From DATNPH01 sp036703315 (GTDB lineage Bacteria > Cyanobacteriota > Cyanobacteriia > Cyanobacteriales > Coleofasciculaceae): a DNA stretch of 55,405 bases. The notes beneath the pieces were generated by a model that was given only the letters and a program-made list of their open reading frames with translations, was not told where the DNA came from and made no database searches. Where the stretch lies: the NCBI GenBank assembly GCA_036703315.1, contig DATNPH010000264.1:1-55405 (forward strand), in the 5' to 3' direction. Of this stretch, positions 34,482 through 43,339 are shown one piece after another. How positions within the stretch are numbered: position 1 is the first letter of the stretch; every line of letters begins with the position of its first letter. Made by a program: the position numbers and the translations under genes.

Positions 34482-35366
34482 TTGTTTATGTTCACTCAGT
34501 TCCGAGTTCGTTATCCCAAAGGCAGCTTACTCACCGAACTATCAGCAATCGATCATGGTAAGTACATCGTGCGTTGCTTGGTTCAAGATGAGGGAACAAC
34601 CCTAGTGACGAGTCTTGCTGCTGCTGAAACAGTTGAATTAGCAGAAGACAAAGCTAGAAGCCGAGCTTTAGCCATTCTAGGCATTTCCTCCACAATCGCC
34701 ACGGAGGAAAAGGAAATGCCAGTTGTCACTCGTGAAATATCTCTACCGATGACACCAACGCCTAACGCTTCCCCAGTATTCTCAGACACTCCTAGCGTTG
34801 CTAGCGCTACGCTATCAGAGAATTTCGAACAAAGCCAACCCCAGCCGATTCCAGAAGTCGTTAAAGCCAGTGATCCCAGCAGCGTATCCTTTGGCGAGCC
34901 AAGGTATGAGGAGGTTGCTGACCCTGTTGCCACAACACCACTGGTATCCAAGTCAAGGTATGAGGAAGTTGCTGACCCTGTTGCTACAACACCACTGGTA
35001 GCTGAAGAAATTCCATTTACCGATGACTTTTCCCCGACTGAAGTCGAAACTTCTCAGGAGATGGAAGTTCCCCTCTGGGCAACAGAAACGATACCCTCGG
35101 ATCAGCTCAATAACTTGCCAGCTCCAGATTCACCGCCAAAGAAACCTAAGAAAGATACACCAAAGACAGCTTCAACTGACAAACCCATTGACTTTTCTGA
35201 TGTTATTGCCAGAACCAATGTAGAACTCAAGCGTTTGGGTTGGACAAATCAGCAAGGACGCGATTATCTTGTACAAACCTACGGAAAGCGATCGCGCCAG
35301 TTGCTAACTGATTCCGAATTACTTGATTTCCTACATCATCTAGAATCTGAGCCGACACCAGAATAA
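34482..35366 (+). CDS. Cyanobacterial protein with N- and C-terminal conserved domains and a disordered middle
   Basis: Residues 1-68 (FTQFRVRYPKGSLLTELSAIDHGKYIVRCLVQ, AAETVELAEDKARSRALAILGI) resemble a small RNA-binding-like alpha/beta domain. Residues about 69-235 are Pro/Thr/Ser/Glu-rich and disordered, with two copies of an 18-residue unit (RYEEVADPVATTPLV). Residues about 235-290 (IDFSDVIARTNVELKRLGWTNQQGRDYLVQTYGKRSRQLLTDSELLDFLHHLES) are a conserved helical domain. This pattern is common in cyanobacterial proteins of unknown role. It is monocistronic, converging with clpP. Confidence 0.7.
   Translation: MFMFTQFRVRYPKGSLLTELSAIDHGKYIVRCLVQDEGTTLVTSLAAAETVELAEDKARSRALAILGISSTIATEEKEMPVVTREISLPMTPTPNASPVFSDTPSVASATLSENFEQSQPQPIPEVVKASDPSSVSFGEPRYEEVADPVATTPLVSKSRYEEVADPVATTPLVAEEIPFTDDFSPTEVETSQEMEVPLWATETIPSDQLNNLPAPDSPPKKPKKDTPKTASTDKPIDFSDVIARTNVELKRLGWTNQQGRDYLVQTYGKRSRQLLTDSELLDFLHHLESEPTPE
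34902..35009 (+). repeat. Two tandem 54-bp in-frame repeats
   Basis: The unit beginning AGGTATGAGGA at 34902 recurs at 34956 with three or so base changes over the first 45 bases. It duplicates RYEEVADPVATTPLV in the disordered part of the protein. Confidence 0.9.
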
Positions 35367-35449
35367 CCATTAGACGGTTGAAGTTTGGAAGATTTAACAG
35401 TGATTTATACGTTTAACCTGCCAACCTTCAACCTGTCAATCTGTAACCC

Positions 35450-36058
35450 TTAGGCGGCGCTAACTGGAGTGCGTATGGCTGAAGGGCGTCGATCAATCAC
35501 CTGATCGATTAAGCCATAGTCTTTCGCTTCCGTCGGCGACATAAAGAAGTCACGCTCAGTATCTTCCTCTATCCGCTCAATAGGTTGACCCGTATGTTGG
35601 GCTAAAAACTCGTTGAGCCGCTGCTTGTGATAGAGGATTTCCTTTGCCTGAATTTCAATATCAGTCGCTTGTCCTTGTGCCCCGCCTAGTGGCTGGTGAA
35701 TCATAATTCGGGAATGAGGCAAGCTCATCCGCTTACCTTTAGCACCGGCGCTGAGCAAGAAAGCTCCCATACTGGCAGCCAAGCCCACACAGATTGTACA
35801 AACATCCGGACGAACTTGATTCATCGTATCGAAAATGCCCATTCCAGCCGTCACCGAACCCCCCGGAGAGTTGATGTAAAGGTAAATGTCTTTTTCGGGG
35901 TCATCTGCTTCCAAAAATAGCAGCTGGGCAACGATTAAGTTGGCTAGGTCAGAATCAACTTGCTGTCCTAGAAAGATAATACGCTCTCGCAACAAACGAG
36001 AGTAAATGTCAAAGGCGCGTTCGCCACGACCAGATTGTTCAATAACTGTAGGAATCAT
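35450..36058 (-). CDS. clpP: ATP-dependent Clp protease proteolytic subunit
   Basis: A 202-residue ClpP from ATG 36058 (MIPTVIEQSGRGERAFDIYSRLL), the conserved start; the open frame extends 38 codons upstream into non-conserved sequence. Catalytic Ser is in GLAASMGAFLL, His in SRIMIHQPLGG, and Asp in DTERDFFMSPTEA. YLYINSPGGSVTAGMGIFDTM forms the oxyanion region. It forms the tetradecameric protease chamber that works with ClpC/ClpX. Cyanobacteria carry several paralogues; which ClpP number this is cannot be decided here. It stands alone, without a clpX next to it. Confidence 0.95.
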   Translation of the reverse strand: MIPTVIEQSGRGERAFDIYSRLLRERIIFLGQQVDSDLANLIVAQLLFLEADDPEKDIYLYINSPGGSVTAGMGIFDTMNQVRPDVCTICVGLAASMGAFLLSAGAKGKRMSLPHSRIMIHQPLGGAQGQATDIEIQAKEILYHKQRLNEFLAQHTGQPIERIEEDTERDFFMSPTEAKDYGLIDQVIDRRPSAIRTPVSAA

Positions 36059-36409
36059 GCGGTGCAGCTGTGTTTGTATTTTTTTTGATTGTAGCGATTG
36101 GTACGGCTGGCTGTTGATCACAGTCCCTAGCCCTGAGTGCTGAGAAGCTTTTATCGTCTTCGTGCTTAGCACTTAGGATTCTCCAACTCAGTACTTTGTT
36201 TGTCACTAATATCACCCAAAAATGGGAGTGCTGAGTAGAACTACCATTGTGTGCCAGTTGAAAAGGCGGAACGTGGAGTTTTGGTAAGAAGTTAAGCCTT
36301 CGGTAGTATTACCAACAAACCACCCAATGGGGTGACTCAATCAGATGAAGTGTTATTGTCAGCGCAATTGTAATCTGAGAATGAAGATCGAGAGTGAGGA
36401 GAGCCTGCT

Positions 36410-36550
36410 ATGCTCAGAAGACTCCTTCAAGCCGCCACCATCACATTCTTGCTTAACCTACTGGCACACCTAAGTCCGCCAAATGGTTCTCAGCCTACTG
36501 CTGAATCATCCTCGCAGGTAACGCCAAAGATACTGATGGGTTTTCGATAG
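36410..36550 (+). CDS. Possible 46-aa secreted or membrane peptide
   Basis: ATG 36410 follows a GGAG at nine bases. The frame encodes a basic N-terminus and hydrophobic helix (MLRRLLQAATITFLLNLLAHL) followed by a polar tail with SPPNGSQPTAESSSQ. This is the form of a signal peptide or small membrane protein. No family recognised. It lies between divergent clpP and the converging TPR gene; the rest of that gap shows nothing recognisable. Confidence 0.4.
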   Translation: MLRRLLQAATITFLLNLLAHLSPPNGSQPTAESSSQVTPKILMGFR

Positions 36551-36711
36551 TACATCGCCGCAGAAGGATAAACTAAGTTTCCAGATACTCCAGAGGCTTC
36601 AGGACAAGTAAGCCTCTATACTCTCCCCTGCTTTGAAAACTCTAGGAGTTGATAAGTGTCGTTTATTTCTGCAAGCCTACAGTAGTCTCCTCCCCAAGTA
36701 CTTTTGACTAT

Positions 36712-37926
36712 TTATTGTATTAGGCGACTGGATTTCTTCAGTTCTCGTAGCAGGGATTCAGCTTGTTGGATGCCTTCGTTTCTCCCCTGACGCTGGTAGA
36801 GGTCACGGGCTTTTTCAAGAGCCGCGATCGCTTCAGTCGTGCGATCGCGTCCTGTTAAGGCTACCCCTAGGTTGTAGTAAGCTTGTGGCTCTTGGGGAGC
36901 CAGTTCAACTAGGCGTCGATAGGCAACAATGGCTTCCAGGTAATTTTGCTGTGCTAGCAAAATCTCCCCGATAGCTGCTTGTGCTTCTACAGAATTGGGT
37001 TGTACAGAAGCCGCTTTTTGAAAAGCTTGCAGAGCACCCGGTAAATCCTTTCGGGCTTGGAGGATTTTACCAATCTGGAAATGAATTTGAGCATTGCCAG
37101 GTGCTAACCGTGCTGCCTGCTCAAATGCAGCAAGTCCGGCAGTGGTATTACCTTGCTTCAGCAAAGCGGTTCCTAAACTCAGCTGCACACTGCCTTGTTG
37201 GGGAGCGAGTGTTGCTGCTTGTTGGAGTGCTTTAACTGCATCTTGAGTACGCTCCTGCTGTAAAAGCACTGAACCCATCAGTTCATAGGCTTTGGCATTT
37301 CGTGGCTCAAGCTCAACGACTTTTCGATAAGCATTAATCGCTCCGTCATAGTCTTTCTGACGCAGCAGCACGGTACCTAAACCCAAATAGGCATTGACAT
37401 TTTTGTTGTTGAGTTCAGCAGCACGGCGATAGGCGGCGGCGGCAGTAGCATTGTCTCCAGCATTGGCGAGACTGTAGCCTAGCGCGTACTGAAAATCGGC
37501 ATTGTTAGGGTCAAGCGCGATCGCCTGTTGATACGCTTTGACGGCTTCTTGGAAGTTACCCTGACGTGCCTGTAAATAGCCGATTGCAGAAAAAACCTTG
37601 GAGTTTTGCCGATCTAGGTCAGCAGCTTGTTGATAAATGGCGATCGCCTGTGCATAATTACCAGCATCCACCAACTGTCGCCCCTTGCGCAGGAGTTCAT
37701 CCAATTGTTGGTTGGGCTGCTGCTGGCTCAACAGTAGAGGTTGAGCGGCTTGAGTAGTTGGTGACACTATGCTGAAAAGCCCAGTTAACAACAGGCTACT
37801 AACTAGAAATAAAGTCTGTTTTTGCACAGTCAATTTTCTGGCTTGTAGTCGGTGCAATTTCTCAGTGCTACGATCACTGAAGCCTTTAATCAGGAAGCAA
37901 TCGTCCTGGGAAATGGCATTGATCAT
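36712..37926 (-). CDS. Secreted TPR-repeat protein
   Basis: About nine 34-residue TPR units (for example AIAIYQQAADLDRQNSKVFSAIGYLQARQGNFQEAVKAYQQAIALDPNNADFQYALGYSLANAGD) fill residues 80-390. The N-terminus contains a signal-peptide core, KQTLFLVSSLLLTGLFSIVSPTTQAAQ, at about 36-64. Starting at GTG 37827 would put this core directly at the N-terminus, so the true start is probably 37827 rather than ATG 37926. The product is probably periplasmic and acts in protein-protein contacts. It is divergent from the UPF0145 gene. Partner proteins are unknown. Confidence 0.85.
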   Translation of the reverse strand: MINAISQDDCFLIKGFSDRSTEKLHRLQARKLTVQKQTLFLVSSLLLTGLFSIVSPTTQAAQPLLLSQQQPNQQLDELLRKGRQLVDAGNYAQAIAIYQQAADLDRQNSKVFSAIGYLQARQGNFQEAVKAYQQAIALDPNNADFQYALGYSLANAGDNATAAAAYRRAAELNNKNVNAYLGLGTVLLRQKDYDGAINAYRKVVELEPRNAKAYELMGSVLLQQERTQDAVKALQQAATLAPQQGSVQLSLGTALLKQGNTTAGLAAFEQAARLAPGNAQIHFQIGKILQARKDLPGALQAFQKAASVQPNSVEAQAAIGEILLAQQNYLEAIVAYRRLVELAPQEPQAYYNLGVALTGRDRTTEAIAALEKARDLYQRQGRNEGIQQAESLLRELKKSSRLIQ

Positions 37927-37965
37927 TACAGTTCTCTCTTAGCAATTTTTAATAAAGGACAGTTG

Positions 37966-38298
37966 ATGATTGTAACAACAACTGATGTCATTCAAGGCGC
38001 TATCATTGAAAGTTATTTAGGGATTGTGACGGCGGAGGTCGTCTATGGCACTAACGCCTTGCGAGATTTTTTCGCTGGGATTCGCGATGTAATAGGTGGG
38101 CGGACAGGCAGTTATGAGCGGGTATTTGAGAAAGGTCAGCAGGATGCGCTGTCCGAACTACAACAACGCGCTTCTCGCCTAGGAGCAGACGCTATCATCG
38201 GCATCGAAATCGACACAGGTACAATTAATATTGACCAAAAAGGCGCTCTACTGCTTATTACCGCGACTGGCACAGCCGTGAAGTTGGCAAGCCGTTAG
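37966..38298 (+). CDS. UPF0145/YbjQ family protein
   Basis: The start ATG 37966 has AAAGGA seven bases upstream, giving a 110-residue protein of normal family size; the longer frame from 37852 overlaps the divergent gene. Family motifs are VTTTDVIQGAIIESYLGIVTAEVVYG at the N-terminus, ARRD-type charged helix ALSELQQRASRLGADAIIGIEIDTGTI, and a closing LLITATGTAVKL. The fold forms pentamers; a metal-binding or signalling role is suggested for some members but not established. Confidence 0.9.
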   Translation: MIVTTTDVIQGAIIESYLGIVTAEVVYGTNALRDFFAGIRDVIGGRTGSYERVFEKGQQDALSELQQRASRLGADAIIGIEIDTGTINIDQKGALLLITATGTAVKLASR

Positions 38299-38519
38299 GA
38301 GTTAGCCACCCTTTGTTTTAAATGACTAATCTGACTCAACCAAGTCCTAAAATCTCCGATGAAAATAGGAGTAGCGAATAGGGGAAGAGTATTATTTTCA
38401 TTTTCGGTAACGGCAATTCTGCCATGCCAGACTGTCTTGAAAATAGGCAGTGGTGAGTGGGGAAGAGAAATTTTCAGGGCAACGTTGGTGCACTCGCGTT
38501 CGTGGGCGGTCTGACTAAT

Positions 38520-39119
38520 TTAAGAGCGCGCATAGCGTCCGATGAGTTCGCCAGCAGCAAGAATATGACCACTCATTGCTGCTTCCAGCTGAGCTTTAGT
38601 GGCACCAGGTTTTAGCCCTAGTTCTCGATTGAGGGCATAGAGTTTAAAAAAGTAGCGATGAAGTCCGCTAGGTGGACAAGGACCGCCATAACCCAATTTG
38701 CCAAAATCATTTCTTCCTTGTGTACCGCCGTCCGATAATGTAGCTTCGTTGCCAGCGCCTTGGGGCAGCTGATGGATTTCAGGTGGTAAGTCGTAGAGAA
38801 CCCAATGGACAAAGATTTGTCCTGGAGCATCTGGGTCATCGACAATTAAAGCGAGGCTCTGTGTTCCGGTCGGGGGAGCATTCCAGCTAAGAGCTGGAGA
38901 GATATCTTGACCATCGCAAGTGTATAGGAACGGAATCATCCCGTTTTCTATAAAAGCCGTACTTTCAAGTTTCATGGTCTTACTGGCAGGTGTAGGTTGT
39001 TGCTGCGTTAAGCCTGAGCGATCGCTGACAAAATTACAACTCACCAGCGACAGTCCTGTTAACTCAAGCAGATTAACACTCTGCCGTAGAAAGACTCTTC
39101 TACCGATAGGGTTAGGCAC
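38520..39119 (-). CDS. PEBP-family (YbhB/YbcL) lipoprotein
   Basis: A 199-residue protein with a PEBP/Raf-kinase-inhibitor-like domain: AFIENGMIPFLYTCDGQDISPALSWNAPPTGTQSLALIVDDPDAPGQIFVHWVLYDLPPE contains the DPDAP and HWVLYDLP ligand-pocket motifs, and GRNDFGKLGYGGPCPPSGLHRYFFKLYAL the second one. The N-terminal RRVFLRQSVNLLELTGLSLVSC ends in a lipobox-like Cys at about 28, suggesting a lipoprotein. Ligand and role are unknown for bacterial members. Confidence 0.9.
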   Translation of the reverse strand: MPNPIGRRVFLRQSVNLLELTGLSLVSCNFVSDRSGLTQQQPTPASKTMKLESTAFIENGMIPFLYTCDGQDISPALSWNAPPTGTQSLALIVDDPDAPGQIFVHWVLYDLPPEIHQLPQGAGNEATLSDGGTQGRNDFGKLGYGGPCPPSGLHRYFFKLYALNRELGLKPGATKAQLEAAMSGHILAAGELIGRYARS

Positions 39120-39200
39120 AGAAAGTTTTATCTCCCAACGCTCCTACGGTAAGGCAATTTTACTAGAACACCGATTCAGTAATCGGACAAATTAGAGAGA

Positions 39201-39236
39201 TAGGGAAGTTGGGGAAGCTAGGGAAGTTGGGGAAGA
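39201..39236. repeat. Two tandem 18-bp purine-rich repeats
   Basis: TAGGGAAGTTGGGGAAGC is followed by TAGGGAAGTTGGGGAAGA, and 20 bases later by a pyrimidine-rich CTCCCCCTGCTCCCCCATCT tract that can pair with it. It is a low-complexity spacer structure between the PEBP and nblB genes. Confidence 0.85.
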
Positions 39237-39270
39237 CACAGAATTTATCTCCCCCTGCTCCCCCATCTCC

Positions 39271-39948
39271 CTAGATTTCAGGCCAAGCTGACTTCAAAGC
39301 CGCTTGAGCTTCCTGAGCTACTTCCTCTTTTTCATCCTTCACCAAAGCTTCTAGTGTTGCTCGCGCCTCTGCACCTCCCAACCTGCCGAGTGCTTGCACC
39401 AATCGGTAGCGAATTTGCCAGTCTGGGTTTTCGGCAAAGGGAATTAACAAAGATACAGCACGCGCATCACCCAATTCTCCAAGTGAACTAATGGCAGCCG
39501 TTTGTATAAGGCTGGTACCAGACTTAAGCGCTTCCTGTAAAAGTTCAAAAGAGCGTGGTTCGCCAAGTTCGCCTAAGGTAGCAATAATACTGAACTGAAC
39601 TAGCCACTCACTAGTCTGGTAATATGTCCGCTGCAAATCATCGTAGGCTTCTGTAAGCTTTAGCGCTCCTAAGGCATCAGCGGCGGCTGCCTGGACATCG
39701 GGTTCTTCGTCATGGAGGAGGCGATCGCGCAATATCGTCAAAGTCGTTTGTAAATCCTGATTCCCCAATGTATCAAACTGACTTACCGCTGCATATCGAA
39801 CACGAGTATTCTTATCATTTACAACAGGCTGGATTAACTCAAACGCCACTGATGGCTCCAGTTGACGTAGTTGGATGACCCCGCTGATGCGCTTACCAAA
39901 GTCTTCTGAACTTAGTAGCTGTTGGATAGACTCACGAGTAACACTCAT
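39271..39948 (-). CDS. nblB: Phycobilisome degradation protein NblB (HEAT-repeat)
   Basis: The 225-residue product from ATG 39948 (MSVTRESIQQLLSSEDFGKRISGVIQLRQL) consists of about six HEAT-type repeats (VRYAAVSQFDTLGN, VQAAAADALGALKL, LVQFSIIATLGELGEP, LIQTAAISSLGELGDARAVSLLIPFAENPDWQIRYRLVQALGRLGG). It matches NblB in start, length and repeat wording. NblB is related to phycobilin lyases and is needed for chlorophyll and phycobilisome breakdown under nutrient starvation, probably removing bilins. A HEAT-repeat bilin lyase (CpcE/F type) is the alternative. It is monocistronic. Confidence 0.85.
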   Translation of the reverse strand: MSVTRESIQQLLSSEDFGKRISGVIQLRQLEPSVAFELIQPVVNDKNTRVRYAAVSQFDTLGNQDLQTTLTILRDRLLHDEEPDVQAAAADALGALKLTEAYDDLQRTYYQTSEWLVQFSIIATLGELGEPRSFELLQEALKSGTSLIQTAAISSLGELGDARAVSLLIPFAENPDWQIRYRLVQALGRLGGAEARATLEALVKDEKEEVAQEAQAALKSAWPEI

Positions 39949-40061
39949 TTTCAGTTTTTGCTTATTGTATGGTTGTAGATAATTGCTCATAAAGAGTTGA
40001 AGGTTGCAGATTAGCCACTTAGCCGATTACAGCGTATGATTTCTAACCTTCAACCCCATCA

Positions 40062-40526
40062 CTAATCCAGCCCAGCCGCCATTGCCCGTACAATATCTCC
40101 AGGCGTAAGGATGCCAACCACCTTACCCTGATCGTCAGTCACCCCTAACCGCCGGATTGATTTTTCCTGCATCAGCTTGGCGGCTTTACGCAAGGGTTGA
40201 TCGGGAGTTACGGTAATTGGATCGCTGCTCATCACTTCCCCAACCGTTTGCCCTAGAGCTTTGTGGAGTTCTTGTTCATGACGAGCTGGATTTTCTAAGT
40301 AAATCACGCTGTCCAGAAACGTGATGTAGAGTGGCGGCTCTACTCCTGTCTCTTGCCACAATAAATCTGTTTGTGAAATGACGCCCACTAATTTGCCTGC
40401 GTCATCTACCACCGGCAAACCACTAATGCGTTGTTCTGCAAGAATCTTTATTGCCTCCTTGATCGGCGTTTGCGGTTTCACCGTGATGGGGTCACGGCTC
40501 ATGACATCGGCAACAGTTTTCGCCAT
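40062..40526 (-). CDS. Two-CBS-domain protein
   Basis: A 154-residue protein made of two CBS domains only: VADVMSRDPITVKPQTPIKEAIKILAEQRISGLPVVDDAGKLVGVISQTDLL and VGEVMSSDPITVTPDQPLRKAAKLMQEKSIRRLGVTDDQGKVVGILTPGDIVRAM. A short insert with LYITFLDSVIYLENP separates them. Such stand-alone pairs bind adenosine nucleotides and regulate partner proteins, which are not evident here. It is divergent from the VOC gene. Confidence 0.93.
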   Translation of the reverse strand: MAKTVADVMSRDPITVKPQTPIKEAIKILAEQRISGLPVVDDAGKLVGVISQTDLLWQETGVEPPLYITFLDSVIYLENPARHEQELHKALGQTVGEVMSSDPITVTPDQPLRKAAKLMQEKSIRRLGVTDDQGKVVGILTPGDIVRAMAAGLD

Positions 40527-40648
40527 ACTCAGGCTTCTAGCTCTTTACTAGGTACTGAATTAATTGTAGGAAATTGCAGGGATCAATTATCAATTAGAAA
40601 TTCTTCTTCCCCAACTTACTCTTTGTTGAGATATCGCCCCCACCTACT

Positions 40649-41020
40649 ATGGCTTTTCGATACACTGACGCTTTTGTCACCCTTGCCAGCACTCATATCG
40701 ATAGTCTGGTTCTGTTTTATAGCCAACTACTGAATCAACAACCCAAGCTCTACTTGTCAAATGTCTATGCGGAGTTTCAGCTTTCTGGGTTGCGGCTGGG
40801 AATCTTCAAGCCAAAAGAGAACCACTGTAGCGAGTTTAAGAATCCTGCCCAAAGTGGGATGAGCTTGTGTTTAGAAGTCGATGACTTGGAAGAAGCGATC
40901 GCTCACTTGACGAACTTGGGATATCCGCCCCGAGGAGAAATTATCACAGCCTCTCACGGGAGAGAAATTTATGCCTATGACCCCAATGGTAATCGCTTAA
41001 TTCTGCACGAATCTAATTGA
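40649..41020 (+). CDS. VOC-superfamily (glyoxalase/bleomycin-resistance-like) protein
   Basis: A 123-residue single VOC protein: FVTLASTHIDSLVLFYSQLLNQQPKLY opens the first beta-alpha-beta module, MSLCLEVDDLEEAIAHLTNLGY and GREIYAYDPNGNRLILHE close the second. The metal-ligand positions are partly kept (His in the first module, Glu at the end). The substrate is unknown. It is divergent from the CBS-domain gene. Confidence 0.87.
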   Translation: MAFRYTDAFVTLASTHIDSLVLFYSQLLNQQPKLYLSNVYAEFQLSGLRLGIFKPKENHCSEFKNPAQSGMSLCLEVDDLEEAIAHLTNLGYPPRGEIITASHGREIYAYDPNGNRLILHESN

Positions 41021-41050
41021 AAAGCAACTCAAGATGGCGCTGGGAGGATG

Positions 41051-41347
41051 TCATAAAGAATTAGCTACCTCAACAAAGGCATGGAAACTGTAGAGGAGCA
41101 ACAGAATAGCCAGTAGCTTCACTACACGCGGATGGGGCGAAGGTGCAATCGCCTCTCGTACCCACATTGATACTGCTGCTCCCAGCGCCAAGCTTGAACT
41201 GAGTACCAGGTAAGGCCAATCACGAGTAAATTCCCAGCTCACGAGTAAAGCCATCGTCAATGAAGTCATCATTAATTCGACGAACTCAGGTGGATTGTAT
41301 TGCGTCGAAAAAAGTAAAGATCGCCACCAAAACTGCCAAAGTCTCAT
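41051..41347 (-). CDS. Small membrane protein, three hydrophobic segments
   Basis: A 98-residue protein with an N-terminal WRSLLFSTQYNPPEFVELMM and hydrophobic segments at about 25-40, 46-65 and 76-92. It is not recognised by name but has the look of a conserved small inner-membrane protein. It follows the VOC gene in convergent orientation. Confidence 0.65.
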   Translation of the reverse strand: MRLWQFWWRSLLFSTQYNPPEFVELMMTSLTMALLVSWEFTRDWPYLVLSSSLALGAAVSMWVREAIAPSPHPRVVKLLAILLLLYSFHAFVEVANSL

Positions 41348-41549
41348 TGCTAATTGTTAGTTATTAGTTATTAGTTGCCAGTATTTCGAGCAAGACCAAC
41401 AACTAATTGTCAAAGTCACGCCTACTCGCTAGGATAGTTCAGCCTCACCAGTTTGGCTACCCCAGACTGGAAGGTCAAGAGTTTAGCTTCCCGTATTAAT
41501 GGCGGTTGGAATACGGGGTTAGAAGTTGGTCTGTCTCGACTCCCAACCC

Positions 41550-42251
41550 CTAACCCTTATTTGAGAGGAAATGATTGTGTTGTTGTAAATAGATGAGAGC
41601 GTCTTGAGTTTCAATCTGAGGAAAGTTGCCATAGAAGCGGCTCACACTCAAGAAAAGGTCTGGTGCCTGTAGGACAACGACGCGATCGCACCACTGAGAA
41701 AGCCACTTGATCAATCCTGCTGGTGCCATCGGCGCACAAATCCAGACTTGTGCTGGGGCTTGTGCTTTTAACGCTTGCGTTGCCGCTGCCATTGTCATCC
41801 CCGTGGCAATTCCATCATCAACCAGGAGTGCTAAAGCACCTTCGGGATTAGTCTTAGGGCAACCAATCGAGAGTTGATCAAGTTGAGCTTGAGCTTTTTC
41901 TTGAGCTTGATGCATGGCAACTTGCAACAAGTTAGAATTTCTTCGGGTAATTAGCCTTTGTCGTGCCCAAAGAATATGTCCTGTTGAAGTTACCGCACCA
42001 ATGGCTAATTCTGGGTTTTTGGGCGTTGTAATTTTTTTGGCCACCACAATATCAAGAGGACAACTCAGTAGACGCGCTACTGGCGCTGCTACAGGGATGC
42101 CTCCTCGCGGGAGTGCATACACAATTGGCACAATAGAAACACCTGTTTCTTTCAGCTGAGTTATGTGCGTGAGAATCATTTGAGCTAGCTGCTCACCAGC
42201 ATCGGCGCGATCGCTAAACAGCGGTGCAGATGACATCGTTTCCTCCGGCAC
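41550..42251 (-). CDS. Phosphoribosyltransferase-family protein
   Basis: A 233-residue protein with a PRT fold: VYALPRGGIPVAAPVARLL near residue 45, VAKKITTPKNPELAIGAV, and the PRPP-binding motif ALLVDDGIATGMTM at about 138-151. Proteins of this type in cyanobacteria and actinobacteria are often annotated as phosphoribosyltransferases of unknown substrate. The start ATG 42251 could be shortened by five codons to MSSAPLF. It is divergent from the uracil-DNA glycosylase gene. Confidence 0.88.
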   Translation of the reverse strand: MPEETMSSAPLFSDRADAGEQLAQMILTHITQLKETGVSIVPIVYALPRGGIPVAAPVARLLSCPLDIVVAKKITTPKNPELAIGAVTSTGHILWARQRLITRRNSNLLQVAMHQAQEKAQAQLDQLSIGCPKTNPEGALALLVDDGIATGMTMAAATQALKAQAPAQVWICAPMAPAGLIKWLSQWCDRVVVLQAPDLFLSVSRFYGNFPQIETQDALIYLQQHNHFLSNKG

Positions 42252-42443
42252 TTAACAGCTCGCTTGCCCTTATCATGACCGATTTTGCTTAAGCCCCATT
42301 GTCCTAAAGGGATGTTTCTTTACAAAAATACTTACTCTTGCTCATTGGTTCTGTAGCGAGTGAATCCACTCTAGAATTTAGAGGGCTTTCATGTTTGTTC
42401 TACTGCCAGTTTGTGCATCCAAGGCTACGCCACTTTTAGATTC

Positions 42444-43145
42444 ATGTCCAACGAAGAACAATTGAGCTTATTTGACCAGTCAGCCTTGACGCCGTCAACG
42501 CCTGCTAACTTTCAATTTGATCGAATTCCTACCGACGCCAAAATTCCCATTCCCCCCGGCACTTACGACTCAATAGTACCGATCGCACAACACTGCAATG
42601 TTTGCCATCGATGTGACTTAGGGACTACTCGCACTCATGCTGTCGTTGGACGTGGCAACCTCAAAGCCCCAATCATGGTTATTGGGGAAGGACCTGGTCA
42701 AAACGAAGACGAGACAGGTTTGCCCTTTGTGGGTAAGGCAGGACAACTGCTAGAGAAAATCCTGGCATCCGTAAAGCTCGATACTGAACAGGATGTCTAC
42801 ATTTCTAATATTGTTAAGTGCCGACCACCAGGTAATCGGGTTCCCACCACTGAAGAAATCGCGGCTTGTAAACCTTATTTAATGGAACAAATTCGCCTGG
42901 TAGACCCAAAGATGATTCTGTTGACTGGTGCCACAGCGGTCAAAGGGTTGATTGGTGATAAGCGTGGCATCACCAAAATTCGAGGTACCTGGATAGAGTG
43001 GGAAGGGCGTATGTGTATGCCAATTCTTCACCCTGCTTACCTGCTGCGGAATCCTTCACGGGAGTCGGGCAGTCCTAAGTGGCTAATGTGGCAAGATATC
43101 CAGGCAGTACGTGCCAAATTAGATGAAATCCGTGCTGGTGGTTGA
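42444..43145 (+). CDS. Family 4 (Fe-S) uracil-DNA glycosylase
   Basis: From ATG 42444 (MSNEEQLSLFD). Motif 1 is GEGPGQNEDETGLPFVGKAGQLL and the second catalytic motif is HPAYLLRNPS. Four Cys for a 4Fe-4S cluster are visible as C-x2-C in HCNVCHRCDLG and C-x16-C in KCRPPGNRVPTTEEIAAC. It removes uracil from DNA in base-excision repair. The TTG-started upstream extension of 11 residues is not conserved-looking and is rejected. A phosphoribosyltransferase gene is divergent on the left, and the SmtB-type regulator gene follows on the same strand. Confidence 0.94.
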   Translation: MSNEEQLSLFDQSALTPSTPANFQFDRIPTDAKIPIPPGTYDSIVPIAQHCNVCHRCDLGTTRTHAVVGRGNLKAPIMVIGEGPGQNEDETGLPFVGKAGQLLEKILASVKLDTEQDVYISNIVKCRPPGNRVPTTEEIAACKPYLMEQIRLVDPKMILLTGATAVKGLIGDKRGITKIRGTWIEWEGRMCMPILHPAYLLRNPSRESGSPKWLMWQDIQAVRAKLDEIRAGG

Positions 43146-43339
43146 TAAATTCAAGTAAGGTGGAGAATCTAAAAACTGATTCAACGCTGTCGTGGCTGTG
43201 TGGCGCAGCCGTCAAGGTTTGATCTTGAGAAGCTCGTCACTCTCATCTGCGGGTTCATACCACGAATGCGGTTAGGCGTGGAGTACGTCACAAAGTTAAA
43301 CAGCTATACTTTACACATCTAAAAGCCACTAAAATCAAG

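Noticed and set aside
43230..43290. GGGTTCATACC resembling a tRNA T-loop
   Set aside because: No acceptor, D or anticodon stems can be formed around it.
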